From Anarhynchus alexandrinus (taxonomy: Eukaryota; Chordata; Aves; Charadriiformes; Charadriidae), in assembly GCA_008711295.1 (NCBI GenBank), contig VUYV01000073.1, forward strand, positions 248,001 through 312,000: 64,000 bases of DNA, in the 5' to 3' direction. Position numbers and translations under genes: made by a program. The notes under the pieces were generated by a model. The model ran no database searches and was not told the DNA's origin. It saw only the letters and a program-made list of their open reading frames with translations. Below are positions 1 through 12,093 of the stretch, in pieces (the stretch's first letter is position 1; each line of letters opens with the position of its first letter).

Positions 1-192
1 CTTTGAGGGTGGTGAGGCACTGGAACAGGTTGCCCAGAGAAGTTGTGGAAGCTCCATCCCTGGAAGTGTTTAAGGACAGGCTGGATGGGGCTTTGCACAA
101 CCTGGTCTAGTGGAAGGTGTCCCTGCTTTTTGCAGGGGGGTTGGAACTAGATTATGTTTAAGGTCTCTTCCAACCCAAACCATTCTATGATT
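1..192 (+). mobile_element. CR1 LINE 3' fragment, cut by window edge
   Basis: Non-LTR retrotransposon tail in sense orientation. It carries the successive blocks of an avian CR1 3' end: GGTTGCCCAGAGAAGTTGTGG, CCATCCCTGGAAGTGTT, AGGCTGGATGGGGCTTTG, AACCTGGTCTAGTGG, GGTGTCCCTGC, GGTTGGAACTAGAT, then CTTCCAACCC and the terminal ATTCTATGATT. The element probably continues leftward outside the window. It has several mismatches to the usual avian pattern, for example a degenerate 'CTTTTTGCAGG' where 'CCCATGGCAGG' is common, so it is not a young copy. No protein is encoded in this part; CR1 copies are usually 5'-truncated like this. Confidence 0.93.
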
Positions 193-193
193 T

Positions 194-3100
194 GCAAGGT
201 TGCTATAGTTTGTTTCATTGCCAGCTGAATTCCTGAGCTTCTATATGGCAGATTGAGATCTTCTCAACTCTTCAATTTTTGAGTGGGCCCAGTTATCAAA
301 CTATTTTTCATGAGCTAAGTATGAATCATACAACATATTAAATAGAACAGGACAAAATACAAGAAGGCAGTTCATAGTCTACCTCGCAATGAAAATACAC
401 CTACAAAATCATCCTGTTCTCTGTGCAAATGTAATGCCACCATCATTACCATCACCTAGGTATTCAACCCAGTTCAGCCTTACATTATTTCCTTTAGTCA
501 TTCTAAACGTTTCTGGTCAAGTCAATTTTCATGGTAATAAAGTCTTTTTCGAATGCCAGTACTTTAAGCAGTTATACCATTTATTCCATAATAAATTGTT
601 TCTTGGAAAATGCTATTTACAAGCTGAATTTCTTTGCTCTGGGCTGACTGCCACCTCATTTTGGCTTGCTTCATAGGACTCTGCATTTAAATATAGCTAT
701 AAATTGGTATAAATCTCCTGTAAGATTCTCCTACAGCTCTCCACCCAGAAATACAATCTATTTGCCCTCTTCAGCTTCTGAGAAACAGCACACCACTCAG
801 ATACTCATAGAATGTGTCCTTCATTCAACAGAGATAATTAGTTTCAGTTACTTAAACTGAGCAACTATTTCCCTTCAAAGAGGATATTATATTTGCCTAA
901 TTGCATTTAAGTGCTAAACACTGTAAAGGATAATGTTTCCTGAGAATGGCATTTTTTTGGGTCTTTGCTCGTGGAAGGCTAGCTGCCTGTTACAAGGGTC
1001 AATAGAAAGCTACAGACAGTTTGAGTAACGGATGAAAATTCACAGATCACTGAGCACAGGCACATTTTTTTTCCAAATGACTCTCAGTGCATCTTTCCCA
1101 TACAATTCATATCCTTATCACATGCACTAAGTAAGCATGAAAGGTAAATTGTGGACTTTCTGTTATGTTATGAAACAATCAAGATTGAGCTAAGTGAGAA
1201 AGATACTAGTCTGTAGATTTCTGCAAAAGACCTACTGAGACGTCAACCCCACCAGCCTTATTATTTTTTGTGTGTGTCTTTCCCTGTCTTAATTAAAGCG
1301 CCCTTTCCACTAGCTTGTTCCAGCAAGACATTCACAGTGCAGATGCTGTGGTTTCATTCCAGTCAGAATACAGACATGCTACACAACTTTGCCTTTAATT
1401 TTTGGCTAAACAAACAGGCAAACAAACAGTAGATGAAACTAATGGAGAGCTTAATTATATCTATCCATCAAGCCCTAAATTTGCTTCCTTTCAGAATAGC
1501 AGGCACTGTCTTTAAATCCAAAAGGACTGATGGCAAGATACCAAGTTTAAAATTCTCCCACTGTCATAGGCTGTTTTACTAATTATCCAGATTCCAAGGC
1601 AATCATACAACCGTAATCATTCACCTCACGCCTGGAAACATAAGTCTTGTTCTTTTGATGAATATTTATAAGACAGTGTAAAGCAGTCTACTTTCTTTTC
1701 CCTTCAGGCAAGACAATTTGGAGTTCATCAATATGTATTACCAAGGACTTTTATAAAAGGCACTTCAAAGGAAATTCATCAGGCATTCCTTTTGTCTTGA
1801 TTTCTGTTAGACTGATACTTCCTTTTGACAAGTATCAATAAATTATCCTCTGATGGCTAGAAACTTGATGTCTTATTCAGAAACTTCCTCACACAGCAAA
1901 GTCTGGTCCTTAAGTTTCCGATGAAATTTTTAGCATCTAGTTTCTAATTTAAGGATAAAGGAGGACAGAGGAATCAAATGAAGGACAAAATAATCAATGT
2001 ATTTATACAGTGGTTCTATGACATATTTTGCTTTCAGAGATGACAGGAATTTGCCAGTTAAGAATTTCCATGACCTACATTCCTTGTCACTTTTTCCATT
2101 TGACTTTTGACCATATTTGGAATTCCTTAAAAGAAAAATTGAGACTCTTAGTCCCCAGCGCTCATACTGAACAATAAGCAAATTAAAACCAGATTAATGT
2201 AGATACATAGTGTTGAATGACAGAATGTCTCTGTCCCAGTAGGTTATTAATTTTCCTCCTTTGGATGCTGGCACAAGGGCTCATGTTTCTGGGAAAGGAG
2301 GGTGGGATCTTAAAGTGGAATGGGAAAAAAACTGCTTTTCTGATAAATATGCAATAAAAATACTTTAATGCTGCATATTTTTTCCTTAAACCAGGCCTCC
2401 TCAATTAAAAGTAAGTAACATCTTTGTGATTATTTAGTTATTTTGCAAAATATGCATGCACAAGCAAACTGTCATGGAACACACAAAAAAACATAGACTA
2501 GTATGTGACCATAAAGTAAGTAGAAGTCTGTGCACTAATGGGGAAAATAACGGGGAAAAAAATCATAGTTTAAAATTTCCCTCTTTTGTTGTCTTAAATA
2601 AGAAATGGAATTATTGTACGAATACTTTATGGATGTGTGATTGTGAATTGCAATTTTAGCTTTAAAAGGAAGGCAGGCATTTCCACAAGTAAAAGTGAAC
2701 TCTCCATTGATGTTGCACTGTAATGAGCCCACATACCATGATCAGGCCAGTCTCAGCTCCTCGGTGGCAGCAATGCAGCAACCTGAATGGTTGGCCATTT
2801 TGGTCTTCAGTAAAGTGCACATAGCAAGTGCTCACTTCTTCTGCCATGACTGGTGCTATGCTTGTATCATCAACAAAACCATTTTGAAACATAATTTCTT
2901 GTCAGAACACAATCCACAATTGAAGGTCTAGTTTGTGTGTACACTGGGGGAGATGAGGGGTGATGTTCTTTTTGTTCACCTTTGAAAACACATATATTGT
3001 GATAAGCATTTCAAAAGGTTGTGTCTTTTTTTTTTTAAATCTCTGAAGGATCCTGGGGAAAATTAGTTCTCCTCCATGGCTGTTGACCAGAAACGTGCAG

Positions 3101-6100
3101 TAAAATTAACTTGAGTACTGATAAAGGTTAACTTATCATTTAGACTGAATGTATCCAGATCAAGATGCAAACTGCACAAAGGACTTTCTGAACTCTCTCC
3201 CCAAAATAGGCCTGAGAAACCAGCAAATTTTCCCTTGACAGTAAAGACTTACAATACAAAAAGACAGCAAGTATATGTAGATGCTCTGAAAATGAACTGA
3301 CAGACTTTTCATCACTGGATTTGAGTTCTGCTTAAAACTTTCTTTTTATCTTCTGAGGGTACAGAGAGACCTTGTAAATCTACAGTAGGTAATAAGAACC
3401 TTAAGTAACTGAATATGAAAAAAATATTATAGAATGTATTTGCTGTCATGAGTAATACTATATGAGGTAAAACTAACTTCTGTGTATCTAGAAAGTAAAG
3501 TAACTTGATAGAAGGTGGTAATAAAAACTCTGATGGCTGATCCTTATCAATCGCATAGTAGTTAAACTGAAAAAAAGTAACATGCCATGGCACACGAACA
3601 AGGTTTACTATCCCAAATTGGCAAGCTGCTGTGCCTTGATCTCAGCTAAATTGGATTGTTTACCAATGGAAATAGGGGAAAATTAATTTTCTCAATGTTT
3701 CTCTGAAAAAAAAGCCCCCTTATTTTCCTCATAAATACATTCTTTGTGCCACATGAAGTGCTTAATGTTTAGATTTGAAAAGCTGGTTATTGTGGACATC
3801 TAATTAGAATAACTCACTGTCTAAATTATTGTGCTTAATGTGCTACTCTGAATAAATATTTAATATGCTACCTCAGGTGTTCCTGTCTTAGGATTTTGAT
3901 ATCTATTTCCTAATTACGGCAGAGCAGTTGTAATACTGAAGCTTGTGCCATGGCCAGTAGAATTTCTAAGGAGAAGTTCAACATGCATTTTAAAATATTA
4001 ATGCAAGGTTAATCTGTCAAGACTTGTGAAAATTCAGGATGAAAATAGGTAACTATCGCCTCATGGTACTTCTGTTAAATAAGTGCATACTAATAGATGG
4101 ATGAAACTTCCCTGGGGTTCAGTTTTTGACAGGCAACATTTCTTTCAAGCCTCGATTAAAAAAAAAATACCAAAAACCACGCAATGCAAGTGGGGAGAAT
4201 GACATATGACATTCAGCCTCCTGGGATGTTATCTTCCTGAACTTCTGATGCTCCTGGCATCATGTTTTCGATTCAATGCAAAGATTTAAGGTCAGCAACA
4301 AGAAACAGCATCCTTGAATGACCCTTGAATGAAAACACATCAGAAATCCTACATCTTGGAGCTCTCTTTCTCATGCAATTCTCTGTCCTGCCTACTGTTT
4401 CTTTGGCATCATGATTTTTAAAATCAATTTGACATACTATGCTTCAGATGTCAGTGCAGAAGATTTCTGTTTCCTCCTGGTTCTTTGTCTACCAGGTAGG
4501 ACATGCTTCAGTGCCTGACCCCAGGAGCTGTACCACTCCAGCCTGAGGAAAATTTTAAACCTAGCTTGGCTGTGTCAGACACTTCTACTTAATCAAATAT
4601 TTTGGGTTGGGTTTTTTTGGTTTTGTTTTTGTTTTTTTTTTTGCAGTGACACAACTCTGAGCCTGATGGGGTGGAGACGGAGGGTCACATTCACTTGGTA
4701 TTTTCCTTTGATGGGTTTACATGCTTGCTGTGTAAATGGATTGCAACTCCTAGGCTTTGAGTCTACCCTCTTCATCCAACACATATGGGTCTGGGGTGTC
4801 TACCTGAGCCCTGGCAGGTGAGAACAAAAAACTTGGATGCAATGAGCTATCCTAGCATCCTTTGTGAAATTGAACTGAGTGTTTCATAAAGACCCCTGCA
4901 ACAGAAAGAAAAGGACTGAGAAAGAAGCAGTATCTATAACATGACTAAATCAATCTCAATTTAAAGATAAAAACTTGTCTTATTTATTAAATTTTTAAAA
5001 GTCTTGTCCTGTTATTTAGGACTTCCAACAGAGTTCACTCCAGCTGGTATAAATATATTCCCCACCAAAAAAGAGTTGAACAAGATCTGGCCACCATCAC
5101 AGCTCTAAAACCACTTACACATGAAAGTTTGTAAAACATATAATCACAGTGCCTATGGCTACCGATTTGCTGTTTTTCACGCTTTAGATTATACATTTAA
5201 AAGTATGCAAGGACAAGAGGGATACTCAGTCCTTTTAAAACCTGTGTCAAGGTGTCTTTTTGAGATTTGCAAACAGCAAAAGAAAATACATGTACTGAAT
5301 TTAAGTTTTAGTGATAAATGATATTAGCTCATTAATCATGTTCGGTTGCTTAAGCTGAACATAGAAGAAAACAAAATTAAAAATATCCAAATTTGGAAAA
5401 TAATTGGGTAGAATTCTGCCTTTCTATTCCAAAGGTTTTGTATTTGCTCTTCCTTTTTAAATTATGTTTTAGAGCCTCTGCATCAACAGCTTGCACATCT
5501 GGAAAAGAAAGAGCAGGAGAAGACAAAAGTGGGTGACTAATTTCATGCAACCTTTTCTTCCATTGGAATAGTTAAAAGCTCGCAAAATCCAGACTACTTG
5601 ATGCAGGTGACATGCTGAATATCAGGGCACTTCTCCTTTGTATCAGCTTTTGAAAACTGAACAGTTGTTTTTGTTACACATGAAGACAAGAAAGAAGATC
5701 TTATGAACAGTTTTGCTTGCAAAATGAGACATTCTTTTCAGATTAGGTCTAGGGTTTTTTTAAAAAATTTGTCAAAATAAAGAATAAAAAGCATGTGAAC
5801 CTGTGAGAGTGAGTGGGTGTAAGCATTTATGACAGGGAGAGAAAGAGGTTACCTTTCTATTTTGGAAATTGTGCCTTGAAAGCCTTTTAGAGTAATTTCT
5901 GCAAAATATATTAAAGTCTTCTTCCATCAGATTGTAAAATTTTGGTTAGGATTGTTTCCATCACCTCTCTAAAACATCAGATTGTGAGGTCTATCCTCTG
6001 TCAAGACTCTCCCAGACACCAGTAATGTAATGAACTAGTACTTAATTATTAATAAATACTACTAATGCAGAGCTATTCCCTTCCCCTTTGCAAGATAGAG

Positions 6101-6611
6101 ATATCTGTTGTGTTCTCAGCTACACAGTGATGAGTTTTCTCCTCAGAAATGGGAGAAATGCTCTCCTCTTAGGGAGCATTTTTCTCAATGACAGAGGATT
6201 ATGAATTTCAGATTTGAGCCATATGATTCCAAGCAATGTCTGACAAAGATTCAAAATACATATATAACCACTAAAATAAAAAAGGTGCAGGTCATAAGTT
6301 CATTTTTTACATCTTGTAGCACATATAATATTTGAAAATACTTGAAAATAATATTTTCAAGTTCATGGGTACCTGGTGGGCCAGTGTACCATATATACAG
6401 AATGTACAGCTCTGACCACTGTAGTCTCACAGAGGAACAGATGGAGATATTCAGGATATTGGAAAAGCCATAATACTTAGTGTCATCATGTTTGCACTTC
6501 CAGTTGCAATGGTAATGTATTGCAATGATAGACAACATGACAGAATATTAACTGACACAGCAGTTTGACAAGGTTTTTGTTATCTTTCATTAACTAGGGA
6601 CTGTAGCACCT
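194..6611. other. Unique AT-rich non-coding sequence
   Basis: No gene, RNA gene or identifiable repeat was found in about 6.4 kb. It contains short T-rich tracts (for example near 3025-3038 and 4607-4642) and a perfect palindrome at 6341-6361, listed separately. Open frames are short (under 105 codons) and lack recognisable protein character. About 3740-3990 is CpG-poor, homeodomain-site-rich sequence that could be a conserved non-coding element; this is texture only. Confidence 0.6.
6341..6361. repeat. Perfect 21-bp palindrome
   Basis: Two 10-base arms (CTTGAAAATA and TATTTTCAAG) are exact reverse complements around a single central A. It may be chance in AT-rich DNA, or a binding site or cruciform seed. 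Confidence 0.85.
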
Positions 6612-7017
6612 CACATATGAGGAAAAGCTGAAAGAGCCTGGAGAAAAGAAGGCTCAGAGGGATCTTATTAATGTATAGAAATAACTGAAGGGAAGGTGCA
6701 AAGAGGACAGAGCCAGGCTCTTTTCAGTGGTGCCCAATAACAGGACAAGAAACAATGGGCACAAACTGAAACACAGATTCCCTTTGAACATTAGAAAAAA
6801 CTTTTCTTTTTACCGTGAGGGCGGCAGAGCACTGCCAATGTTTGCCCAGAGAGGTTTTAGAGTCTCCATCCTTAGAGATGTTAAAAAAAAAAAAAGTCAA
6901 AGCACAGTCCTGGGAATCTGGGTCTGGGTAGCCCTGCTTGAACAGGGGAGTTGGACCAGGTGATCTCCAAAGGTCCCTTCCAGTCTCAATCATTCTGTGT
7001 TTCTGTGAGTCTGTGAA
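6612..7017 (+). mobile_element. CR1 LINE 3' fragment, about 400 bp
   Basis: Sense-strand CR1 covering the end of the ORF2-proximal region and the 3' UTR. It begins with the CR1 block TATGAGGAAAAGCTGAAAGA and continues through CAAACTGAAACACAG, a TTGCCCAGAGAGGTTTTAG block, TTGGACCAGGTGATCTCC, and TCCCTTCCAGTCTC. The 3' end shows three degenerate octamers of the TTCTGTGA type (about 6991-7017), a variant of the ATTCTATG tail of the other copies. An internal A-run (about 6883-6895) replaces ordinary CR1 sequence. The longer length and tail variant suggest an older subfamily than the copies at 1, 11928 and 27939. Confidence 0.9.
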
Positions 7018-8378
7018 GGAAAAGATATAAAAGAACAAAGAAACAAGTGCAGCTTTTAGAATTCAAGGTTTTCTGTGCTATTGTTTTTTTGTGTATTTTT
7101 TGTGAATTTTGTGTATTATTGTTTGTGAACGTGACATGGAAGGTTTTGTGTCAAATGAGCAGTGAAGATCAAGAAGCATTAATCTTTACCATATATGATG
7201 CTTCAGAGCAATTTTGTGAATAATTTTAACTTATGGGTTTGTGTATGTAAAATACAAAGAAGTATCCATGTAGAAAAGAAATTGTCCCGCTCAACACAAA
7301 TGCGAGGTCTCAAGAAGAGAAGAGAAGAAAACCATTCTATGGAGTATTAGATGATTTTATTTCTCTGGGATCTGCAGATGTCAAGGAATGAGATCCAAAA
7401 CTATATTCTACTGTACACTGTTTCACTATTTTTTTTTTTCGTATTACAACTATAGGTATTGTTAGAATTCCCTAATAGCTCATTAAGCAATGGTCATTAT
7501 CTGTTTCTTCCATTGCAGTAGTTTCCTCTTTCAGTTGAGTTTTAGGTGCTTGGATTTCTTTTCAATTTTTAATTCCTCCCTCCCCCCCAATTCACATAGA
7601 CACATGTCTAGGATATAATATCAGAAGAATAAAAGTCAAAGAAATATGCCTTTCATGTGCAACAAATGATGAGATCTGCAGTGGCCCCTTAGTTATTTAG
7701 GGAGCTTATTCTACCATATAAAACCGGCATATAGGAAAGTTTTGTTTGCCAAAGAGCTGCCCCCTTTGCCCTAGCTGTTGCATCAATAAAGCAGATTTGT
7801 ACATCATGACCTTTCTTTTTGTGTTCCAGTTGGAGCTGTAGATATTTTAAATCCTGAACTGCAATATGGGTTAGGGAGCTGAATAGAGAGCAAAGATATT
7901 TCTGTTATCTGTCATGCTGCTAAAAAGGCAACCTGTAGTCTTCTTTACTAGTGGCTGCCCAGTTCAGAGGTAGCCAAGGGAAGAATAAATAATGAGCTCA
8001 TCTTCTGGGTCTGCTATGATGGGACAGAGTTTCCCAAGGAGCCAAAGAGATGAGCTGTTGTTATCAGCAAGTACTATTGCAGATCTGGTGTTTGGACTTA
8101 ACTCTTTTAAGGAGATCTAAGCTTATGATATAAGATAACACAGAAAATAGCATGTAAATAAACATTAAAAATAGAATAATATGCAATTTAGTATATACGA
8201 GTAACCAAAAACATATGTTCTTGTAATGATAGGAAGTCAAAAACAAAGGTAGATCAGATAAGAAGATTCAGAAAACAGGAAGAAGCCAAGTTTGCCACAA
8301 GTAAGATGTTAGAAATCCAGATTAATTGCAAACAAGCCCTTCCATTTCTAATGACACTCCACAGTGTCCTTCATGGTG
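7018..8378. other. Unique AT-rich non-coding sequence
   Basis: No gene or dispersed repeat recognised. At about 7080-7135 there is a T/G-rich stretch with imperfect repetition of a TTTTGTGTATT-like unit, and at 7430-7439 a short T-run. The rest appears single-copy. Confidence 0.6.
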
Positions 8379-8501
8379 TTCATAGAATCATAGAATCATA
8401 GAATGGTTGAGGTTGAAAGGGACCTTAAAGATTACCTAGTTCCAACCCACCTGCCACAGGCAGGGACACCTTCCACTAGACCAGATTACTCAAAGCCCCA
8501 A
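8379..8501 (-). mobile_element. CR1 LINE 3' tail, antisense
   Basis: On the plus strand it starts with repeated CATAGAAT units, the reverse complement of the ATTCTATG tail, then GGTTGAGGTTGAAAGGGACC, GTTCCAACCCACCTGCC, GGCAGGGACACCTTCCACT and AGACCAGATTACTCAAAGCC. This is the standard avian CR1 3' UTR read backwards, truncated to about 120 bp. An apparent 135-codon plus-strand frame starts inside this element and is not a gene. Confidence 0.94.
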
Positions 8502-11500
8502 AGTGTTGCGGTCTTACCATGCTTGAGATTGTCATGCTGGTACCTGTGTAGTTGTATGAACTGCAGCGGGGTTATGTGCCATCTACAAACTGCATGCAAA
8601 TGCAATCCACAGCAAATATTTTACTCTTCAGCAGTTTGCGTTAAACATACTGATCATCTGCCTACCTCCAACAAGGCAGATATCTCAAGAGCCTGCCTTG
8701 ATATTACATATGATGTTAGCAGAAGGCTTGTTGACACTCAGAGTAAGAATCTACAGTTCAATGTATGCATCAAGACACAGTTCCACAATATCAGTGAATC
8801 ATACTGTTAATAGCAGCACAGGACAGACTGTATAATATTGCTCTGTAAACTGTGTATCGTTTCTGAAAACTGCAGAAGAGACGAAGAAATCCTTGCTCCC
8901 TTCATGTCCATGGTCTAGTTACACTCTGTACTTAAGCCAAAACAGCTTTTTATTTCTTGATGTATCTGAGCATCAAATAATTTCTGACACCTTTTTTAAA
9001 AGTGGCTGAAATAAAGATACCCAGAAAAGCATTCTAGCTTTTCATATATAGATTAACAAGTTTCAAAGTATAGCAAGAGAGAGGTTGAACGCTCTGTGAC
9101 CAGCATGGAGTTACAGGGTGAAAGCAATAGCACTACTGACTGTCAAGTTTTTGGTTTTCGGTTCTAACATTTTATATCTGTGAAAAAGTTAGACAGATGG
9201 GAGAAAGCAATCTCCTCCCTACCCCCCACAAAAGTGAGGTTTTTTAAGAGCTTTCTCCTGAGGCCATGTAGGTATGTGCTCTTTTAAACTCTCATTCACT
9301 GGGGACTTTTGTACCCTTAAGCAAGTGGTCATGGTATGCAGTATGTCACCTGCCTCTGACCTGCAGATTAAAGATATCATGAAGCCTGTTTTAATATTTG
9401 AATTTATAACTTTTATAATTTATTTTATAATTTATAAAATTTGAATTTATAATTTTTATATATATCTTGCTTTTTTTCATACACTGACTAGATCTACTCT
9501 TAAAAAGACTCTAGACATGTGTTTCCAAGCAGATTAGCATTAATCTAAATTTTTTAGGGAGCTTCAGAAGCAACCTATTAGAACGTGCAGAATCTGTTAT
9601 TTCCCTGTCTTTCACCTTGCCTTCTGCATATACAAAACTTTTTGTGCTCATCTTGGATATTTTGGGGCCTGTTAGGTTTTCCTGTGCAGAACTGGAATAC
9701 AGTTAAATTGATCCTATCATTAAGTATAATTTATCTACTTCTTAACACTTTTATCCTTTGGACCTATAACAATTAACAGTGCAACATAAAACAAGTAGAT
9801 CCATGTATACACCTGAAACTTAGAGTAAAGCAAAGATATTGTTACCCTAAATTGTATGTTCTTTTATTTCTGGGGGGGCTAATAATGTTTGGTTGGTTTT
9901 TTTAACATTTCTCTATCTTAGTTATATCAGGTAGACACTAGGATTGCTGAGCTACCTTGAAAATACAGTTAAGCTTTCTGAAAAGGAAAATGACTATGTG
10001 ATATACCTGGTGTATTAATTATACACTAGTCCAATGATTGATTACACTGTGGAGTGGGAATTGCTCTCAACCCTCTCCCCTTTGAGATTCTGCCACAAAC
10101 TTATTATTAGAGCACCTGCATCCTCACACAAGCATTCAATGATACCATCACGGTTTTTAATCTTCCTGTAATTTTGGGAACGTGCTGCATGCTCTCCAAG
10201 GTGCAAGAAGGACATGTTGTACCTATTAACCTTTCCACACAACGAGTGTTCATTGCATCCAGCAGTCTGACAGAGGCCCAGTCAACTATTGGATAGGACC
10301 AAGCAACAAAATGCCTGTGTTTTGTACAGCATATGCTATCAGCTAACAACCTGAAAGTCATCTTCCGCATGGAGTGAACTTAGAGCGAACAAATTAAAGC
10401 TCATGTAGTAAATAAATCATCATGATAACGTCTGCTTCTGTTTGCTAAAGGAGTATGGGAACCTTGGAGAGTAAAACATGAGGATTTTAAGGGCTGTCTC
10501 AGTGACAAACTGTATGAAGTAGACAGATATAAGGAAAATATCTTGTAGTGGTGAATTTTTCATTACAAGTCAATAAACTCTGTAAAGCTGTCAAATGTTA
10601 ACTAGCTTACCTTCTGCTCTTTGCAAAAAGGTTAATGGATACAGCACATTTTTAGTGTGACACTGAAAAACAAAGCATGACAAATGGTATGCTCTTGTAT
10701 TTGTTTTGCGCCCTTTTTTAATTTTTAAATTTTTACTTTGGTTTTAGGCCTAGTACATGTAGAAGTGGCTAGAGTGTGAATTGATATTAGGGCTGTTTGA
10801 AAAGCTTTACCCAAGCACAAAATATGATATACGGCCATCACGAAGGCTCAGGAGAGTCTTTCCCCAAGACTAGGTGTGGATGTAGTGCTGAAGGCCCTTG
10901 TCCACTGCCCATTCAGCCCTTCCGAACTTGTCCAGATCATGTTGTTTCTCTGTTGCCTTGTCGATTTAAACTGGGGGCTTGAAGGTCAGAGACTGCAAGT
11001 TTCCAGCAGTTTCATGCAGCAAGTAGCACAATGAGGCTTTGATTTTTGTTGAGGCTTCTAGGCAGGACTATAATAGAAATAATTAATTATAATCACATGA
11101 GTGTTGTGAGGAAAGCATGTGTGCATGACTAGCATATATCGTTTTGATGTAAGTGGGAAGACAACAGGAAAGACTTCAGCAGTTGTCCTTTTCCTTAGTC
11201 ACATCAATTCCATGTAGTATGTTAATCCTTTACCTGCAGTGTTAGGTTCAAATTCTGCTACCACAGACTTAACTCATTATGGGAACATTTTCTAAACTCC
11301 TAACATACTATTCAGTACAAGCTTTGTCAGAAATGAGTAGGACTAAGCTTTTAACTTGTGGCTTCCAAAAATATTCTGCGCTCTTTATCACTGCTATAAA
11401 TTGTTCAATTAATGGCACTGGACCTAGAATGCCTAAGTGAGTAAATTTAAGGACTGGATATTAGCTGCATGATCTCATTCAAGAATAAGGTGAATTGATC

Positions 11501-11795
11501 CTACAACACATACCCAATAAACAAACAACGAGATTGCAATCAGTCAAAGAAGAAAGCCCCAAGTTTCCAAGGAAACTGAACCAGTGAAAGCAACTGCCAA
11601 AACTCTCCATCAAATTTTGTGAAAAATCAGTGATGATTGATGGGTCAGGTCACTTGGGCATTTCTCACTGGCTCAAATCCCCGCAGAAGTATTATTTCAT
11701 TACAAAACTTCTCTCTCATCTGTTGTCTATTTGGGGAGTCAAATCTTTGGGTTTTTCATAGGAATATCTTGAGAAAAAATTAATGACTTGTGGTC
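8502..11795. other. Unique non-coding sequence with an AT-rich repeat patch
   Basis: No gene recognised. About 9392-9470 is almost pure A/T, with the word TTTGAATTTATAA occurring twice about 50 bases apart and self-complementary TTATAATTTATAAAA-like stretches. Overlapping minus-strand open frames at 10042-10370 are noted under rejected items. Otherwise single-copy in appearance. Confidence 0.55.
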
Positions 11796-11852
11796 TTCAG
11801 GAGATCAGACTAGATGGTCTTTTGTGGCCTGAAACTCTGCCAAATTATGAAT
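11796..11852 (+). mobile_element. Old CR1-like 3' remnant
   Basis: The run GAGATCAGACTAGATGGTCT followed by TGTGGCCTGAAACTCTGCC resembles the 3' end of older CR1 lineages found across birds and other reptiles, where 'AGACTAGATGGTCT' precedes 'CTGGCCTTAAA'. It is short and diverged with no clean octamer tail. It lies about 75 bp upstream of a younger CR1 in the same orientation. Confidence 0.6.
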
Positions 11853-11927
11853 GAGGTCACTCATCTTTTGCACATTTTAATCCTGCTATTTAAGATGTAT
11901 ATGATCAATATACATTGATACAACCTG

Positions 11928-12093
11928 CCCAGGGAGGTTGTTGAGGCCCCATCCCTGGAGATGTTCAAGGCCAGGCTGGACGTGGCCTTGGGCAACCTGG
12001 TCTAGTGGGAGGTGTCCCTGCCTATGGCAGGGGGTTTGGAACTCGATGATCTTCAAGGTCCTTTCCAACCTAAACCGTTCTATGATTCTATGA
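11928..12093 (+). mobile_element. CR1 LINE 3' tail, sense
   Basis: A well-preserved avian CR1 3' end: CCTGCCCAGGGAGGTTGTTG, CCCATCCCTGGAGATGTTC, GGCAACCTGGTCTAGTGGG, GGTGTCCCTGCC, CTATGGCAGGGGGTTTGG, ACTCGATGATCTTCAAGG, TTCCAACCTAAACC, and GTTCTATGATTCTATGA. The good match to the usual 3' UTR and the two intact octamers suggest a fairly recent insertion. The apparent 60-codon minus-strand frame here is the antisense of CR1. Confidence 0.95.

Noticed and set aside
2662..2931. Open frames on both strands over the same interval
   Set aside because: Short, antiparallel and without recognisable protein similarity.
8403..8810. 135-codon plus-strand open frame
   Set aside because: Its start lies inside an antisense CR1 tail and the remainder shows no protein family.
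10042..10370. Two overlapping minus-strand frames that could be a frameshifted pseudogene
   Set aside because: Neither frame resembles a protein I know, and overlapping short frames are common here.
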